NCBI GenBank assembly: GCA_004562765.1
Contig: SFRL01000019.1
Location: forward strand, 1-57,305
DNA from: a bacterium
GTDB taxonomy: Bacteria; Bacillota; Clostridia; Lachnospirales; Lachnospiraceae
DNA length: 57,305 bases
Direction: 5' to 3'
The notes beneath the pieces are model-generated. The model had not been told where the DNA came from. It saw nothing but the letters and a program-made list of their open reading frames with translations, and searched no databases. The translations under genes and the position numbers were made by a program. This document shows positions 16,925 to 26,711 of the stretch, one piece after another (position 1 is the first letter of the stretch; each line of letters begins with the position of its first letter).

Positions 16925-17926
16925 CTAGTTTGCCGGCAGGCTTGACTTCGGGATCCGAAGTCCCCAGCCGTTGGCATCTGTCATGACACGATAGCCCATC
17001 TCATTGGCGCATTTTACCTTTGCGTCTGTCGGATCCGCGATCAGTATATCCGCAGGTGTGATCATCGATCTGTCCACGCCCTTTCGCACACCGATCGCCG
17101 TCACGGAATGCCCGATCACACGGATCAGCACCGGTTTTCCCTCGCAGAGATAGTCATAGACCGCCTGACACTGCTGCTTGACGGAGTATGCTTTACTGCC
17201 GTCTGTCACCACCGAATTCGTCCAGGTGGCACCCACGCCGGAGATCCAGCCTTCATCATTCGGACTGAAGGGCTTGTCCATGTAAATGGATGCCAGCATT
17301 GCGTCCGCTGTTGCCGTACACCCGACATTTTTTCCGTTGCTGCCGATAAAACGATCGTAATCATACTGGCAGTACAGATATTCCGGCTTGAAGTTCTTCA
17401 ACACGAGGAAAGCGCTGTAATTATTTTGTTTATAATCCGTTTTCGTATTCGACGCATAATTTACCAGCGCACTTTTTACTTCCGGCAGAACCGGTTCCGT
17501 ATCCAGCGTCTGCGGTACTTCCTGCTGCGGCGTTTCTTCCGCCGGAGGATTCTCGGATGTCTGCGGCTCCTCCGTCACGATCTTTTTCCAGTGCGCATAC
17601 AGGATCTGATCATTTTTTCCCTTGAATACAGTCTTGGCTGTCACCTTCGTGCCGCCGGTCTTTTTCGTGAACCAGCCCAGGAACTTATAACCAGTTCTGG
17701 TTGTCTTCGGCAGTTTGCCATATGTATCTTTATAGGAAAGGGTCAGTGTGGTCTTTACCTTTTTTCCCTTATTTGCATCAAAGCTGATATCGTAATATGT
17801 GACAGACTGCTCCCCATCTGCTGTCTGTACCACAGCAACCGTCTTTGCTGCCGCCATGTCTGCCGGTGCAAGCATCATCGTCACTGCCAGTGCACCCGCT
17901 ATGATCACTCTGTAAAATTTTCGCAT
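16925..17926 (-). CDS. Secreted InlB-type repeat / C39-like peptidase protein
   Basis: 333 residues. A signal peptide (about 1-27, cleavage near AAA-KTV) is followed by one Listeria-Bacteroides (InlB B / flg_new) repeat at about 48-112 (YKFLGWFTKKTGGTKVTAKTVFKGKNDQILYAHWKK), a Pro/Glu/Thr-rich linker and a C39_2-like domain. The putative catalytic Cys lies in NVGCTATADAML, the His in VIGHSVTAIGVRKG and an Asp in IADPTD. Predicted extracellular cysteine protease or binding protein; substrate unknown. It follows the EAL gene by 11 bases and so may be coexpressed with it. Confidence 0.82.
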   Translation of the reverse strand: MRKFYRVIIAGALAVTMMLAPADMAAAKTVAVVQTADGEQSVTYYDISFDANKGKKVKTTLTLSYKDTYGKLPKTTRTGYKFLGWFTKKTGGTKVTAKTVFKGKNDQILYAHWKKIVTEEPQTSENPPAEETPQQEVPQTLDTEPVLPEVKSALVNYASNTKTDYKQNNYSAFLVLKNFKPEYLYCQYDYDRFIGSNGKNVGCTATADAMLASIYMDKPFSPNDEGWISGVGATWTNSVVTDGSKAYSVKQQCQAVYDYLCEGKPVLIRVIGHSVTAIGVRKGVDRSMITPADILIADPTDAKVKCANEMGYRVMTDANGWGLRIPKSSLPAN

Positions 17927-17937
17927 ATGTACTCCGT

Positions 17938-19656
17938 TTATTCAATCTCATATTTTCCGGCTTTGAGTTTTTCCTCAAAGACCGTTTTCGGCAATGGTTT
18001 GTCAAACAAAAATCCCTGAACCACATTGCAGGCGATCTGTTTCAGATAGTCCACCTGCTGCCAGTTTTCCACGCCTTCCGCCACCACGTCCATGTGGAGA
18101 TCTGCCGCCATTCGGACGATGTTTGACAACACGATCCGATCTGTCTCCTCCATACTACTCATGAAAGTCCGATCCAGCTTCAGTACATCCACCGGAAACG
18201 AACGCAAAAGATTCAGTGAAGAATAGCCCGTTCCAAAGTCATCGATGGACAATGCCACCTGATGCTGTTTCATCTGTTTCATGAAGCTGATGATCCGGTT
18301 CGTCTCGGACTCTTCCACCGTTTCCGTCAGCTCCAGCTCAATATATTTGCTCTCCAGCTCATATTTGCCAATGATACTCATGATATCCTCACATAAATGA
18401 GGGTTTGTCAGATGCTTTCTGGAAAGATTCACGGAAACCCGCACAGGTTCTATTCCTTCCCGCAGCCATCCCCGGATATCCTTACAAACCTGTTCTAATA
18501 TATAGAAATCCAGCGCACAGACCATGCCGTTTCTCTCCAGCACCGGGACAAATTCCATGGGCGGGACAAGTTTTCCTTCATATTCCAGCCGTGCCAATGC
18601 CTCTGCTCCCACGATACGGTAGGAATCCGTTTCCACCTTCGGCTGATAATAAGCCCTAAAAGCTCCATTTTGCAGCGCTTCCATAAATCCGCCCGCGATC
18701 TGCTTTTCGCGATAGATCTGCTGTCTGACCTCTTCGGAAACAAAGACGTACGGCTTCTTATCCACATGCCTGGCAACATTCAACGCCATCGCACATTCGC
18801 CGATCACCATCCCGCAATTTGTCACCGACTCATCAATGATCAATCCACCCGCCACTGCACTGATCACAACCGGTATCTTTCGTCCACCCAACATTCCATA
18901 GGTTTCCAACCCCGAAAGCATTTCCAGGAATGCATCTGTGTGTTCTTTCCTGATCAGTGCCACAAAATTGTCACCGCCCAGCCTTCCGATGCATTCTCCC
19001 TCTTCCAGATGATCCATCAGCGCCTTCGAATACCGCGCAATGATCGTATCCGTTTCCTTCGTGCCAAATTGTTTATTCACCAGACTAAAGCGGGTCAGAT
19101 TAAAATAATAGGCATTATATTGGGTCAACTGGTTCTTTGCCAGCAGCTCGTCCACATAGGTCAGAAAACCGCCCGAATTCGGAAGTCCCGTCAGGCTGTC
19201 CGTGTGCGCGATTTTTTTCACCTGATTGATCAGCCGCCATCTTCCGCAGTGAAAGAACAGGATCTCCATGATCACATCCAGCATTCTCTTTTCTTCTTCC
19301 GAAAAAGCGTCTGTTCCCTTTGTACGGTAAAGGGCATATTCCACGCGCCCTCCCTCTCCGGTATGAAATTCCCGATCATAGCCGATCTGTGTGTCATTCT
19401 CCGCAGCGGAAGAAAACAAGACAAACTCCCTCCTGTCTCCATCCTTTGTAAAAGGAGTAGGCGGAGTCGAAAATTTCATGCATACCTTTCCGATACGATA
19501 CGTGTCCGCGATCAGCCCAAATGCCTTGCCCGCTACTATATCGGAATGATCCGATTCCGCCAGCGCGTGCACAAATTTCTCTATATCATCGGTAAATTTC
19601 CTATCAGGTTCATCTTGTCGTTCGCCGTCTGGCAGATTATAATCTCTTTCCGTCAT
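17938..19656 (-). CDS. Degenerate GGDEF plus EAL c-di-GMP phosphodiesterase
   Basis: 572 residues from ATG 19656 (AAAGGAG upstream). An N-terminal sensory region without clear family (about 1-145) is followed by a GGDEF-type domain whose signature reads GGDNF, lacking the catalytic Glu, and by an EAL domain with AEALARLE, SVNLSRKHL, ELELTE, SIDDFGTGYSSLNLL, LKLDRTFM and AEGVE all intact. Expected activity is therefore c-di-GMP hydrolysis, with the GGDEF part regulatory. No transmembrane segment, so it is cytoplasmic. Confidence 0.9.
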   Translation of the reverse strand: MTERDYNLPDGERQDEPDRKFTDDIEKFVHALAESDHSDIVAGKAFGLIADTYRIGKVCMKFSTPPTPFTKDGDRREFVLFSSAAENDTQIGYDREFHTGEGGRVEYALYRTKGTDAFSEEEKRMLDVIMEILFFHCGRWRLINQVKKIAHTDSLTGLPNSGGFLTYVDELLAKNQLTQYNAYYFNLTRFSLVNKQFGTKETDTIIARYSKALMDHLEEGECIGRLGGDNFVALIRKEHTDAFLEMLSGLETYGMLGGRKIPVVISAVAGGLIIDESVTNCGMVIGECAMALNVARHVDKKPYVFVSEEVRQQIYREKQIAGGFMEALQNGAFRAYYQPKVETDSYRIVGAEALARLEYEGKLVPPMEFVPVLERNGMVCALDFYILEQVCKDIRGWLREGIEPVRVSVNLSRKHLTNPHLCEDIMSIIGKYELESKYIELELTETVEESETNRIISFMKQMKQHQVALSIDDFGTGYSSLNLLRSFPVDVLKLDRTFMSSMEETDRIVLSNIVRMAADLHMDVVAEGVENWQQVDYLKQIACNVVQGFLFDKPLPKTVFEEKLKAGKYEIE

Positions 19657-19749
19657 AATTGCAACTCCTTTGCGCCCTGTTGCAGATACTACTGATTTTT
19701 TAATCATACCATAAACGCACGAATTATTCAAACTGCAATATGTACCTTC

Positions 19750-21063
19750 TCACGGTTTTTCTCCGCTCAGCACGCGGTTTAAGATATCCGCCAGCGGAGG
19801 CATCGCGTTCATTGCCTCCTGCAGGGAATTTGTCTGCGCACCCACCTCCACCAGCAGCGATTTGGGACAATAGTGCATGTTATAACGAAGCCCCTTCAAA
19901 TAGATCCCCCGGCTGAAGCCCGGATAATACTCACTGGCCAGCAGCTCCATCTGAAGCGAAAAGGCAAGATTGGTCTGCAGATTCGGATTTTTCAGCGACG
20001 TGAGTGCCCCATTCTTGTTCGTATAGCTGAGTCCGTTAAAAAACATGACCGGAGCCATGACCGTATCATTCACTTCGGTTAAAAGATAGGTGTCATTCCC
20101 GACACCATCCCGATGCAGATCGATGACCACCTCAATGGTCGGATTGTCCTTTAAGATCTGTTGCAGATGAGGTCCTGCCACGCCATATGCGCGATCACGA
20201 TCCGAATCGTATGTGCTCCGGTCATGAAATACCTGGAAACCGTATCGCTCGGTCAGTATCTCCGTCAGATAATCTCCCAGTCCCACAACAGATTCGTCCA
20301 GATCACCGTCTGCGGAATCACGATAACCCTCCAGAGAATGCGTATGATAGATCAATATCTGAGGTCCGTCCACATCCTCTTTCAGCTTCATATTCTTTTT
20401 CAGCAGTTTCTCCAGATTGAGCTGACTGCTGTTGCTCCCGGTCGTTCCGTCAATGCAATAGTGCTTTTTGACCAGTGTCTGATAATCTTTCAACTCCTCC
20501 AGATCCAGTTTTACGGCTTTTTTTGTTGCATAAGAAAAAAGGGAACGTTCTGCGCTTCCCGCCGTATCATTTCCCTGCATCTGGTTAAACAAAGTCTGTC
20601 TCAACAGATCATTCGTCTGATCACTCTCGGATGCATCCGCACCGCTCTCGTCCGCATACCACGCTTCGTTTTCTTCCTGTAGCTGTTCAGCCAGCTGCTG
20701 TTCAAGTTCGGCTTCAAACTCGCTCTCGGTAGCAGCGACCTCTCCCTCCTGCGCTGCATATGTATAGACCGGAAAGCACTCCATAACTGCGTCCGTCAGT
20801 ATCTGAGAGACCGAGCGTTCCACCGGTCTTTCGCAGTTTATGATCGGCAGGTAATAATCCAGTACATTTTGATAAATACTCTCCTGCGCTTTCACGCCTG
20901 CATACGCTGCAAATGACTGCTCCCCTGTTTTGTTTTCCCCATGCAACTGTATCTGTGCTGTCAGGAAAGCTGCACAAACACAAAAAAGAAGGATAAAAAA
21001 TGCTCCTATCCTTCTCCTTTTTTCATTCTTTTTCGTTTCTATCAAGACATGCCGCACCTGCAT
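19750..21063 (-). CDS. spoIIP: Stage II sporulation protein P
   Basis: 437 residues as called; a GTG two codons in has better spacing from GGGAGG. An N-terminal membrane anchor (GAFFILLFCVCAAFLTAQI) and a Glu/Gln-rich stalk precede the SpoIIP amidase/endopeptidase domain (ILIYHTHSLEGYRD, VIDLHRDGVG, NPNLQTNLAFSLQMELL). SpoIIP degrades septal peptidoglycan with SpoIID and SpoIIM to drive engulfment of the forespore. It follows gpr by 53 bases, the usual order. Confidence 0.94.
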   Translation of the reverse strand: MQVRHVLIETKKNEKRRRIGAFFILLFCVCAAFLTAQIQLHGENKTGEQSFAAYAGVKAQESIYQNVLDYYLPIINCERPVERSVSQILTDAVMECFPVYTYAAQEGEVAATESEFEAELEQQLAEQLQEENEAWYADESGADASESDQTNDLLRQTLFNQMQGNDTAGSAERSLFSYATKKAVKLDLEELKDYQTLVKKHYCIDGTTGSNSSQLNLEKLLKKNMKLKEDVDGPQILIYHTHSLEGYRDSADGDLDESVVGLGDYLTEILTERYGFQVFHDRSTYDSDRDRAYGVAGPHLQQILKDNPTIEVVIDLHRDGVGNDTYLLTEVNDTVMAPVMFFNGLSYTNKNGALTSLKNPNLQTNLAFSLQMELLASEYYPGFSRGIYLKGLRYNMHYCPKSLLVEVGAQTNSLQEAMNAMPPLADILNRVLSGEKP

Positions 21064-21116
21064 TACCTCCCTAACAATAGATTCTATGCAGGAGTTGTCC
21101 CATTTATGACTACATT

Positions 21117-22055
21117 TTATTCCTGGAGCGCCAGATTAATGGCATCGGAGATCGTACTGCTCAGCCGGTTCACAGACGCGTCAATGTCCTTTGAAGTCAC
21201 ATACAGTGTATTTAAGTGCGGTGCCAAAAGCTCACGCACCAGTTCATACTGCTCCACCTCATCCAGCGAGCGGTAGGAGCTTCGCATTCTTCCGTAGGGT
21301 GCATGCTCTGCCAGGGCCTCCAGCAGATTGTTCATCGTATCGTTCACGATGGTAGCTGCGTCAACGACCGTCGGTATTCCGATCGCCAGCACCGGAATGC
21401 CAAGTGCCTCCTGTGTCAGGGGATGTCTGTGGTTACCCACACCGGAACCGGGGTGAATACCGGTATCCGTGACCTGTATGGTGCGATTCAGCCGCCTTGT
21501 GCTACGGGCGGCAAGCGCATCCACCGCAATGACAAAATCCGGCTGTGTCTCGCGCAGGATCCCACGGATGATCTCACTGCTTTCCATTCCGGTCTGCGCC
21601 ATGACACCGGGCACGATGGCACTGACACGCTTCTGTTTTTTTCCAAAAACATCATCTCCAAATTCACGCATCATATGCCTCGTGATAAAAAGATGGTCCG
21701 CCACCTTCGGGCCCAGTGAATCCGAAGTCACCTCACGGTTGCCCAGACCCACCACAAGCGCTGAGAGCTGCTTGCCCTTCGGCGCCAGCCGTTTGATGAT
21801 GCGCGCCAGCTGCTCGCTGATCATCCGGTGATAGTGGTCATCCTCATCATCCATGCTGGCCGCCTCAATGGTGATGTAGTTGCCCTTCGGTCTTCCCATG
21901 CTGCGCGCACCGTTTTCGGTCTCTATGACCATGGTCGTGATCTGGATGTCCTCGTACATCTTTTCCTTTTCCAGTCGTACGCCCTTGATCTCTACGTTGT
22001 CCTGCTCATACTTTTCCCGCGCTTCCAGTGCCAAATCTGTTCTGATCTCGTACAT
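21117..22055 (-). CDS. gpr: Germination protease GPR
   Basis: 312 residues from ATG 22055 (GGAGG six bases upstream). The Asp-dependent active region FVIAVDALAARSTRRLNRTIQVTDTGIHPGSG is intact, and the N-terminal MYEIRTDLALEAREKYEQ contains the propeptide region removed on activation. GPR degrades small acid-soluble spore proteins at germination, so this organism makes endospores. Its control by sigma-G is expected from the family; I did not find a convincing sigma-G promoter. Confidence 0.96.
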   Translation of the reverse strand: MYEIRTDLALEAREKYEQDNVEIKGVRLEKEKMYEDIQITTMVIETENGARSMGRPKGNYITIEAASMDDEDDHYHRMISEQLARIIKRLAPKGKQLSALVVGLGNREVTSDSLGPKVADHLFITRHMMREFGDDVFGKKQKRVSAIVPGVMAQTGMESSEIIRGILRETQPDFVIAVDALAARSTRRLNRTIQVTDTGIHPGSGVGNHRHPLTQEALGIPVLAIGIPTVVDAATIVNDTMNNLLEALAEHAPYGRMRSSYRSLDEVEQYELVRELLAPHLNTLYVTSKDIDASVNRLSSTISDAINLALQE

Positions 22056-22112
22056 AATGATCCTCCGCAATACATTTTTTAATAGTTTTTGCCAAAAATC
22101 TCTTTTTATGTA

Positions 22113-22141
22113 TTGACAGAACGAAATCAAATCGTTATTAT
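22113..22141 (+). promoter_or_regulatory. Sigma-A promoter of rpsT
   Basis: TTGACA (22113-22118), 17-base spacer, TATTAT (22136-22141). It gives a leader of roughly 80 bases before the rpsT start. Confidence 0.85.
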
Positions 22142-22156
22142 TATCTAGTGTGCGTA

Positions 22157-22186
22157 CATCAGATACGTCCGTGTCCGGCTCTGATG
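22157..22186 (+). promoter_or_regulatory. Leader hairpin of rpsT
   Basis: CATCAGA (22157-22163) pairs with TCTGATG (22180-22186) around a G/C-rich loop in the 5' untranslated region. S20 controls its own translation in Escherichia coli; whether this hairpin serves that purpose here is inference. Confidence 0.4.
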
Positions 22187-22231
22187 CAGCATGAGACTAC
22201 AAATATATTAGGAAAACGGAGGTGTACGGTT

Positions 22232-22495
22232 TTGGCAAACATTAAATCTGCTAAGAAGAGAATTCTTGTAACTGAGAAGAAAGCTGCAAGAAATAAAGCA
22301 ATCAGATCTAAAGTAAAGACATCTATCAAGAAAGTAGACGCTGCGATCGCTGCTAAGGATCAGGCTGCTGCTACCGAGGCTTTAAAGGCTGCTATCGGTG
22401 AGATCAGCAAAGCTACTTCCAAAGGTGTTTATCACAAAAATACTTCTTCCAGAAAGATTTCCCGTCTGACAAAGGCTGTCAACAAGATGGCTTAA
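22232..22495 (+). CDS. rpsT: Ribosomal protein S20, TTG start
   Basis: 87 residues. The usual start MANIKSAKKR aligns to TTG at 22232, with GGAGG eight bases upstream, so the start codon is TTG rather than any ATG; upstream ATGs would add an unrelated peptide. The protein is basic and helical (KKAARNKAIRSKVKTSIKKVDAAI). It binds 16S rRNA. Transcribed alone, opposite to its neighbours, and ended by its own terminator. Confidence 0.97.
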   Translation: MANIKSAKKRILVTEKKAARNKAIRSKVKTSIKKVDAAIAAKDQAAATEALKAAIGEISKATSKGVYHKNTSSRKISRLTKAVNKMA

Positions 22496-22539
22496 TCAGC
22501 TGGTCGAAGCATATAAATTTTACATTAACCCACAAATAC

Positions 22540-22576
22540 AAGTCCGGTAAGAGTTCACCCTCGCCGGACTTTTTTG
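22540..22576 (+). terminator. Intrinsic terminator of rpsT
   Basis: AAGTCCGG (22540-22547) and CCGGACTT (22564-22571) followed by TTTT, 45 bases past the stop. Confidence 0.92.
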
Positions 22577-22579
22577 TTT

Positions 22580-23572
22580 CTATCTATACTCCCGCTCTCT
22601 GCTGGCCTCCATGATGACCAGTTCCACCGCGATCTGCTCATTCATCTGACCGGTCTTCACCGCAGTCTCCATCTCCACACTGTAGCTCAGTATCTTTTTG
22701 ATACTGTCGATAGACAAACGCGATGCCTGTCCGAGGGAACGACTCACGGCAAAGGGCGGAATACCTGCCGCTTTCGCCATTGCGCTGTTGTTTGTACCCT
22801 TGCGCTTCAGATCCTTGAGTTGCAACAGAATATTGTACTGCCTGGTAATGAGAAACAGAATGCGCATCGGCGGCTCTTTGAGCGCCAGAAGGTCATAATA
22901 CATTTCCAGCGCATCCTTTCTGCGGCACTCGATGATCGCACTCACCATGTCAAAGATCTTATTGGTGACCGCCTGCGGACAGACTGCTTCCACATCCGGA
23001 AGTTCAATGACATCCTTGTCCAGACAGTAACAGATCAGCTTTTCCATCTCCCGGTCGAGGGTACCCATATCCATGCCCACGCGGTCGAAAAACTCCTGCA
23101 TGGCGGCCTTTGTGATGTTCTTGTTTTCCCGCTTCAACCGTCCCAGCATCCAGCGCGTCAAAAGCTCCTGATTCTGCGCGGCAAACTCCACGATCTTTCC
23201 GTGATCCTTCAGTGCCTTGAACATCTTACTGCGCTTATCCACATCCGATTCCACAAACACAAAGGTCGTCGTCTCCGGAATCTGTGCCATATATTCTGCC
23301 AGTTCCTCCGCACCGCTCTTGAAAAAACCGGAATCCTCCACCATGATCAGCCGGTGATCCGCAAAAAAAGGCATCGTCTCCCCCAGATCGATCAACTCCT
23401 TCGGATTTGTGTCTTTCCCCTGATAAAATGCGGCGTTCATCGTATCTCCCTCTGTCCAGAGGGCACTTTTCAACTTATCCTTGTACTGCTTTTTCAGATA
23501 AGCCTCCTCCCCATAGAGCAGATATGCAGTCTTATATTTTTGATTTTTAATATCCTCGTCAATGGTTCGCAT
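22580..23572 (-). CDS. holA: DNA polymerase III delta subunit
   Basis: 330 residues from ATG 23572. The pattern of clamp-loader delta is clear: N-terminal AAA-like region (YLLYGEEAYLKKQYKDKL), VFVESDVDKRSKMFKALKDHGKIVEF, then the helical C-terminal part (ITRQYNILLQLKDLKRKG, VELVIMEASRE). Delta opens the beta sliding clamp. Convergent with rpsT, the conserved Firmicute neighbourhood. Confidence 0.93.
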   Translation of the reverse strand: MRTIDEDIKNQKYKTAYLLYGEEAYLKKQYKDKLKSALWTEGDTMNAAFYQGKDTNPKELIDLGETMPFFADHRLIMVEDSGFFKSGAEELAEYMAQIPETTTFVFVESDVDKRSKMFKALKDHGKIVEFAAQNQELLTRWMLGRLKRENKNITKAAMQEFFDRVGMDMGTLDREMEKLICYCLDKDVIELPDVEAVCPQAVTNKIFDMVSAIIECRRKDALEMYYDLLALKEPPMRILFLITRQYNILLQLKDLKRKGTNNSAMAKAAGIPPFAVSRSLGQASRLSIDSIKKILSYSVEMETAVKTGQMNEQIAVELVIMEASREREYR

Positions 23573-23608
23573 AGACACCTGTCGCGTAACTGTTCCGTTC
23601 CCTCACAG

Positions 23609-24964
23609 TTATCTCGCTCCCTTTCCTTTTTTCTGTGCATAAATGTAAAGACACAACTGTGCCAGCAGTGTGATCGTCCACGTGATCGGATAGGACAGAT
23701 ACACGGTCGAAATCTTGTGAAACTGCGGAACCTGAAAGATCGTCGCGATCCACACAAGACGCAACCCACAGGCCCCCACGAGAGAAATGAACATCGGTCC
23801 GACGGAATAACCCATGCCGCGCAGCACGCCTACCACTACATCCATCATACCACAAAGCGCATACGGAAGCAAAATGATCGCCATGCGCACCATTCCCGCC
23901 TCGATCACAGCCGGGCTGCTCGAATAGATATGGAGTAACGGACGTCCAAAACCGTACATCAGCCATCCAAACACAACGCCGGTCACGATCACACAACCCT
24001 CGGCAGTGAGCAGGATCTTTCCGATGCGCTCTCTTTTTCCGGCACCTACATTCTGGCTTGTAAAGGAGATCGCCGCCTGATGGAACGCGTTCATTGCCAC
24101 ATACACAAAGCCCTCCAGATTCATCGCCGCAGAGTTACCGGCCACAACGACCTCCCCGAAGATATTGACGGACGACTGGATGACCACATTGGACAGCGAG
24201 AAAACCGCCCCCTGAAAGCCTGCCGGAAGTCCCACGCACACGATCTGTATCAATTTTTCTTTATATATGCGCAGTTTTCCGGGGATCAAACGGATCCCGC
24301 CCTGTTCACACATCATGCAGCGCACCACCAGAAAGGCTGAGATACACTGCGAGATCACTGTCGCCAGTCCGACACCTGCCACATCCATATCCAATGCGAT
24401 CACAAAGATCATATTGAGGATCACATTGATGATACCTGCTGTCGTCAGGTAATATAACGGACGCTTCGTATCTCCGACGGAGCGCAGCAGCGCGCTTCCG
24501 AAATTGTAGATCATCATCGCTGTCATCCCGAGAAAATAGATCCGCAGATAAAGCGATGCCAAGGGCAGAATGTTTTCCGGTGTCTGCATCAGTTCCAGCA
24601 GCTGGGGTGCAAAGACCACTCCCACGATCGTCAGGATCACGCCGCTGATCAGGCTGAGCATCATGGCAGTGTGAACCGTCTTGCTCAGTTCTGCGTCATT
24701 GCCCGCACCATAATCTCTGGCAGCCAGCACATTTCCGCCGACAGACAATCCCAGAAACACATTTGTCATCAGATTGATCAGCGCCGTATTGCTGCCGACT
24801 GCAGCCAGTGAATTGTCCCCGGCAAAGCGCCCCACCACCACAATATCCGCCGCATTGAACAGCAGCTGTAAAATGCTGGAGCACATTAAAGGAATGGTGA
24901 ACAGCAGCATCTTTTTCAAGATGGGACCGTTCACCATGTCAATTTCATATTTTTTCGTTTCCAC
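23609..24964 (-). CDS. MATE-family multidrug/Na+ antiporter
   Basis: 451 residues from GTG 24964 (AAGGGGG eight bases upstream); an ATG seven codons earlier overlaps that site. About twelve hydrophobic helices in two MatE halves, with GPILKKMLLFTIPLMCSSILQLLFNAADIVVVGRFAG at the start, typical of the DinF/NorM-like group of Clostridia. Substrate cannot be read from sequence. Confidence 0.92.
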   Translation of the reverse strand: METKKYEIDMVNGPILKKMLLFTIPLMCSSILQLLFNAADIVVVGRFAGDNSLAAVGSNTALINLMTNVFLGLSVGGNVLAARDYGAGNDAELSKTVHTAMMLSLISGVILTIVGVVFAPQLLELMQTPENILPLASLYLRIYFLGMTAMMIYNFGSALLRSVGDTKRPLYYLTTAGIINVILNMIFVIALDMDVAGVGLATVISQCISAFLVVRCMMCEQGGIRLIPGKLRIYKEKLIQIVCVGLPAGFQGAVFSLSNVVIQSSVNIFGEVVVAGNSAAMNLEGFVYVAMNAFHQAAISFTSQNVGAGKRERIGKILLTAEGCVIVTGVVFGWLMYGFGRPLLHIYSSSPAVIEAGMVRMAIILLPYALCGMMDVVVGVLRGMGYSVGPMFISLVGACGLRLVWIATIFQVPQFHKISTVYLSYPITWTITLLAQLCLYIYAQKKGKGAR

Positions 24965-25027
24965 AACCAACGCCCCCTTAAGCATATCTAAAGATACGTT
25001 AGCTCATGTCCGCGAAAAAATCAAGTT

Positions 25028-26629
25028 TTAGCCGAGTATTTTTTTCAGATCCTCCTCCGGTGTCGTGATCGGTGCGATCTGATAATTCTCCACCAAAAAG
25101 TTCAACACATTAGGAGAGATAAATGCAGGGAGTGACGGTCCCAGCAGGATATTTTTGATACCCAGATGAAGCAGTGTCAGCAGGATGCAGACTGCCTTCT
25201 GCTCATACCATGAGAGCACCATGGAAAGCGGTAGATCGTTCACGCCGCATTCAAAGGCTTCGGCGAGAGCAACCGCAACCTTGATGGCACTGTAGGCATC
25301 GTTACACTGTCCCATATCCATGATGCGGGGCAATCCGCCGATGGTGCCGAGATCAAGATCGTTAAATCGGTATTTCCCGCAGGCAAGGGTGAGAATGACA
25401 CTGTCAGAGGGTGTCTGCTTTACAAATTCAGTGTAGTAACTGCGCCCCGTTCTTGCACCGTCACAACCGCCCACGAGGAAGAAATGCCGGATCGCACCTG
25501 TTTTCACCGCATCAACCACCGTATCGGCAACCGAAAGCACCGCCCCATGTGCAAAACCGGTCATCACCTTTTCTCCGCCATTGATGCCCGTGAACCGCAT
25601 ATCCTCCGGATAACCGCCAAGCGCAAGTGCCTTTTCGATGACGGGTGTAAAATCCTTGTCCTCGCCAATGTGAACCATACCGGGATAAGACACCACCTCG
25701 GTCGTGAATACCCGATCCTCATAGCTTGCCTTGGGCGGCATCAGACAATTCGTTGTAAAGAGTACAGGTGCCGGAAGATCCGCAAACTCTTTCTGCTGAT
25801 TGTGCCATGCGGTTCCGAAATTTCCTTTCAGATGGGTATACTTTTTCAGTTCAGGATAGGCATGTGCCGGAAGCATCTCTCCGTGGGTATAGATATTGAT
25901 TCCTTTGTCCTTTGTCTGCTCCAAAAGCTGCTTCAGATCATACAGGTCGTGGCCAGTGATAACGATAAACGGACCTTTTTCTACCGTGAGACTCACCTCA
26001 GTCGGCACCGGGTTACCATAGGTTTCGGTGTTGGCCTTGTCAAGAAGCGCCATACATTTCAGGTTGATCCCGCCGACCTCCATCACGATGGGGAGCAACT
26101 CATTCATCCCCCAATCCTTTGCACCGACTGCAAAGAGCGCCTTGTAGAAAAAGCGGTTTACATCTGCATCACGATAACCGAGCACCTGTGCGTGATAGGT
26201 ATATGCCGCCATTCCACGGATGCCGAACAGGATCAATGATTTCAGGGATCGGATATCCTCGTCAGAGCCCCACAACTCCTCCATGTCATAATCATCATTC
26301 CGGCCGCACGATGCACCGCAGGCGAAACAGCCCGGCACCATCCGCTCCTTTTCCGCTTCTACGCGATCGATCAACATTTGGATCGTTTCACTATTAAAAT
26401 TCACATTTGTCAGTGTTGTAAAAAGTCCTTCGATCACTAATCGATCCGTGGCTTCCGTCACCAGATGCACATTGCTCTCTGTAGATCTTGCCAGTCCGAT
26501 CAGTGCCCCTGTCAGCTGATCCTGAAGCTTTGCGGTATCAGCCTTTTTCCCGCAGACACCGGCTGCCCCGGTACATCCTTTGCAGCCCGCAGTCTGCTCA
26601 CATTGAAAACAAAACATTTGATTTGCCAT
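25028..26629 (-). CDS. hcp: Hydroxylamine reductase / hybrid cluster protein
   Basis: 533 residues from ATG 26629 (GGAGG upstream). The N-terminal cysteine cluster MFCFQCEQTAGCKGCTGAAGVCGKK and the hybrid-cluster ligand region (FTTNCLMPP, GGCDGARTGRSYYTEF, LACGKYRFNDLDLGTIGGLPRIMDMGQCNDAYSA) are complete. Hcp acts as an NO reductase or S-nitrosylase in studied bacteria, with hydroxylamine reductase activity in vitro. The ferredoxin partner gene lies 82 bases upstream in the same direction. Confidence 0.96.
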   Translation of the reverse strand: MANQMFCFQCEQTAGCKGCTGAAGVCGKKADTAKLQDQLTGALIGLARSTESNVHLVTEATDRLVIEGLFTTLTNVNFNSETIQMLIDRVEAEKERMVPGCFACGASCGRNDDYDMEELWGSDEDIRSLKSLILFGIRGMAAYTYHAQVLGYRDADVNRFFYKALFAVGAKDWGMNELLPIVMEVGGINLKCMALLDKANTETYGNPVPTEVSLTVEKGPFIVITGHDLYDLKQLLEQTKDKGINIYTHGEMLPAHAYPELKKYTHLKGNFGTAWHNQQKEFADLPAPVLFTTNCLMPPKASYEDRVFTTEVVSYPGMVHIGEDKDFTPVIEKALALGGYPEDMRFTGINGGEKVMTGFAHGAVLSVADTVVDAVKTGAIRHFFLVGGCDGARTGRSYYTEFVKQTPSDSVILTLACGKYRFNDLDLGTIGGLPRIMDMGQCNDAYSAIKVAVALAEAFECGVNDLPLSMVLSWYEQKAVCILLTLLHLGIKNILLGPSLPAFISPNVLNFLVENYQIAPITTPEEDLKKILG

Positions 26630-26711
26630 TTCTTTATTCCTCCATATTCTATCATTCAAATATGCTCCTACAAGCACCTGCGCAAATATGCCGGCCCAAG
26701 AAGCATCCTTC

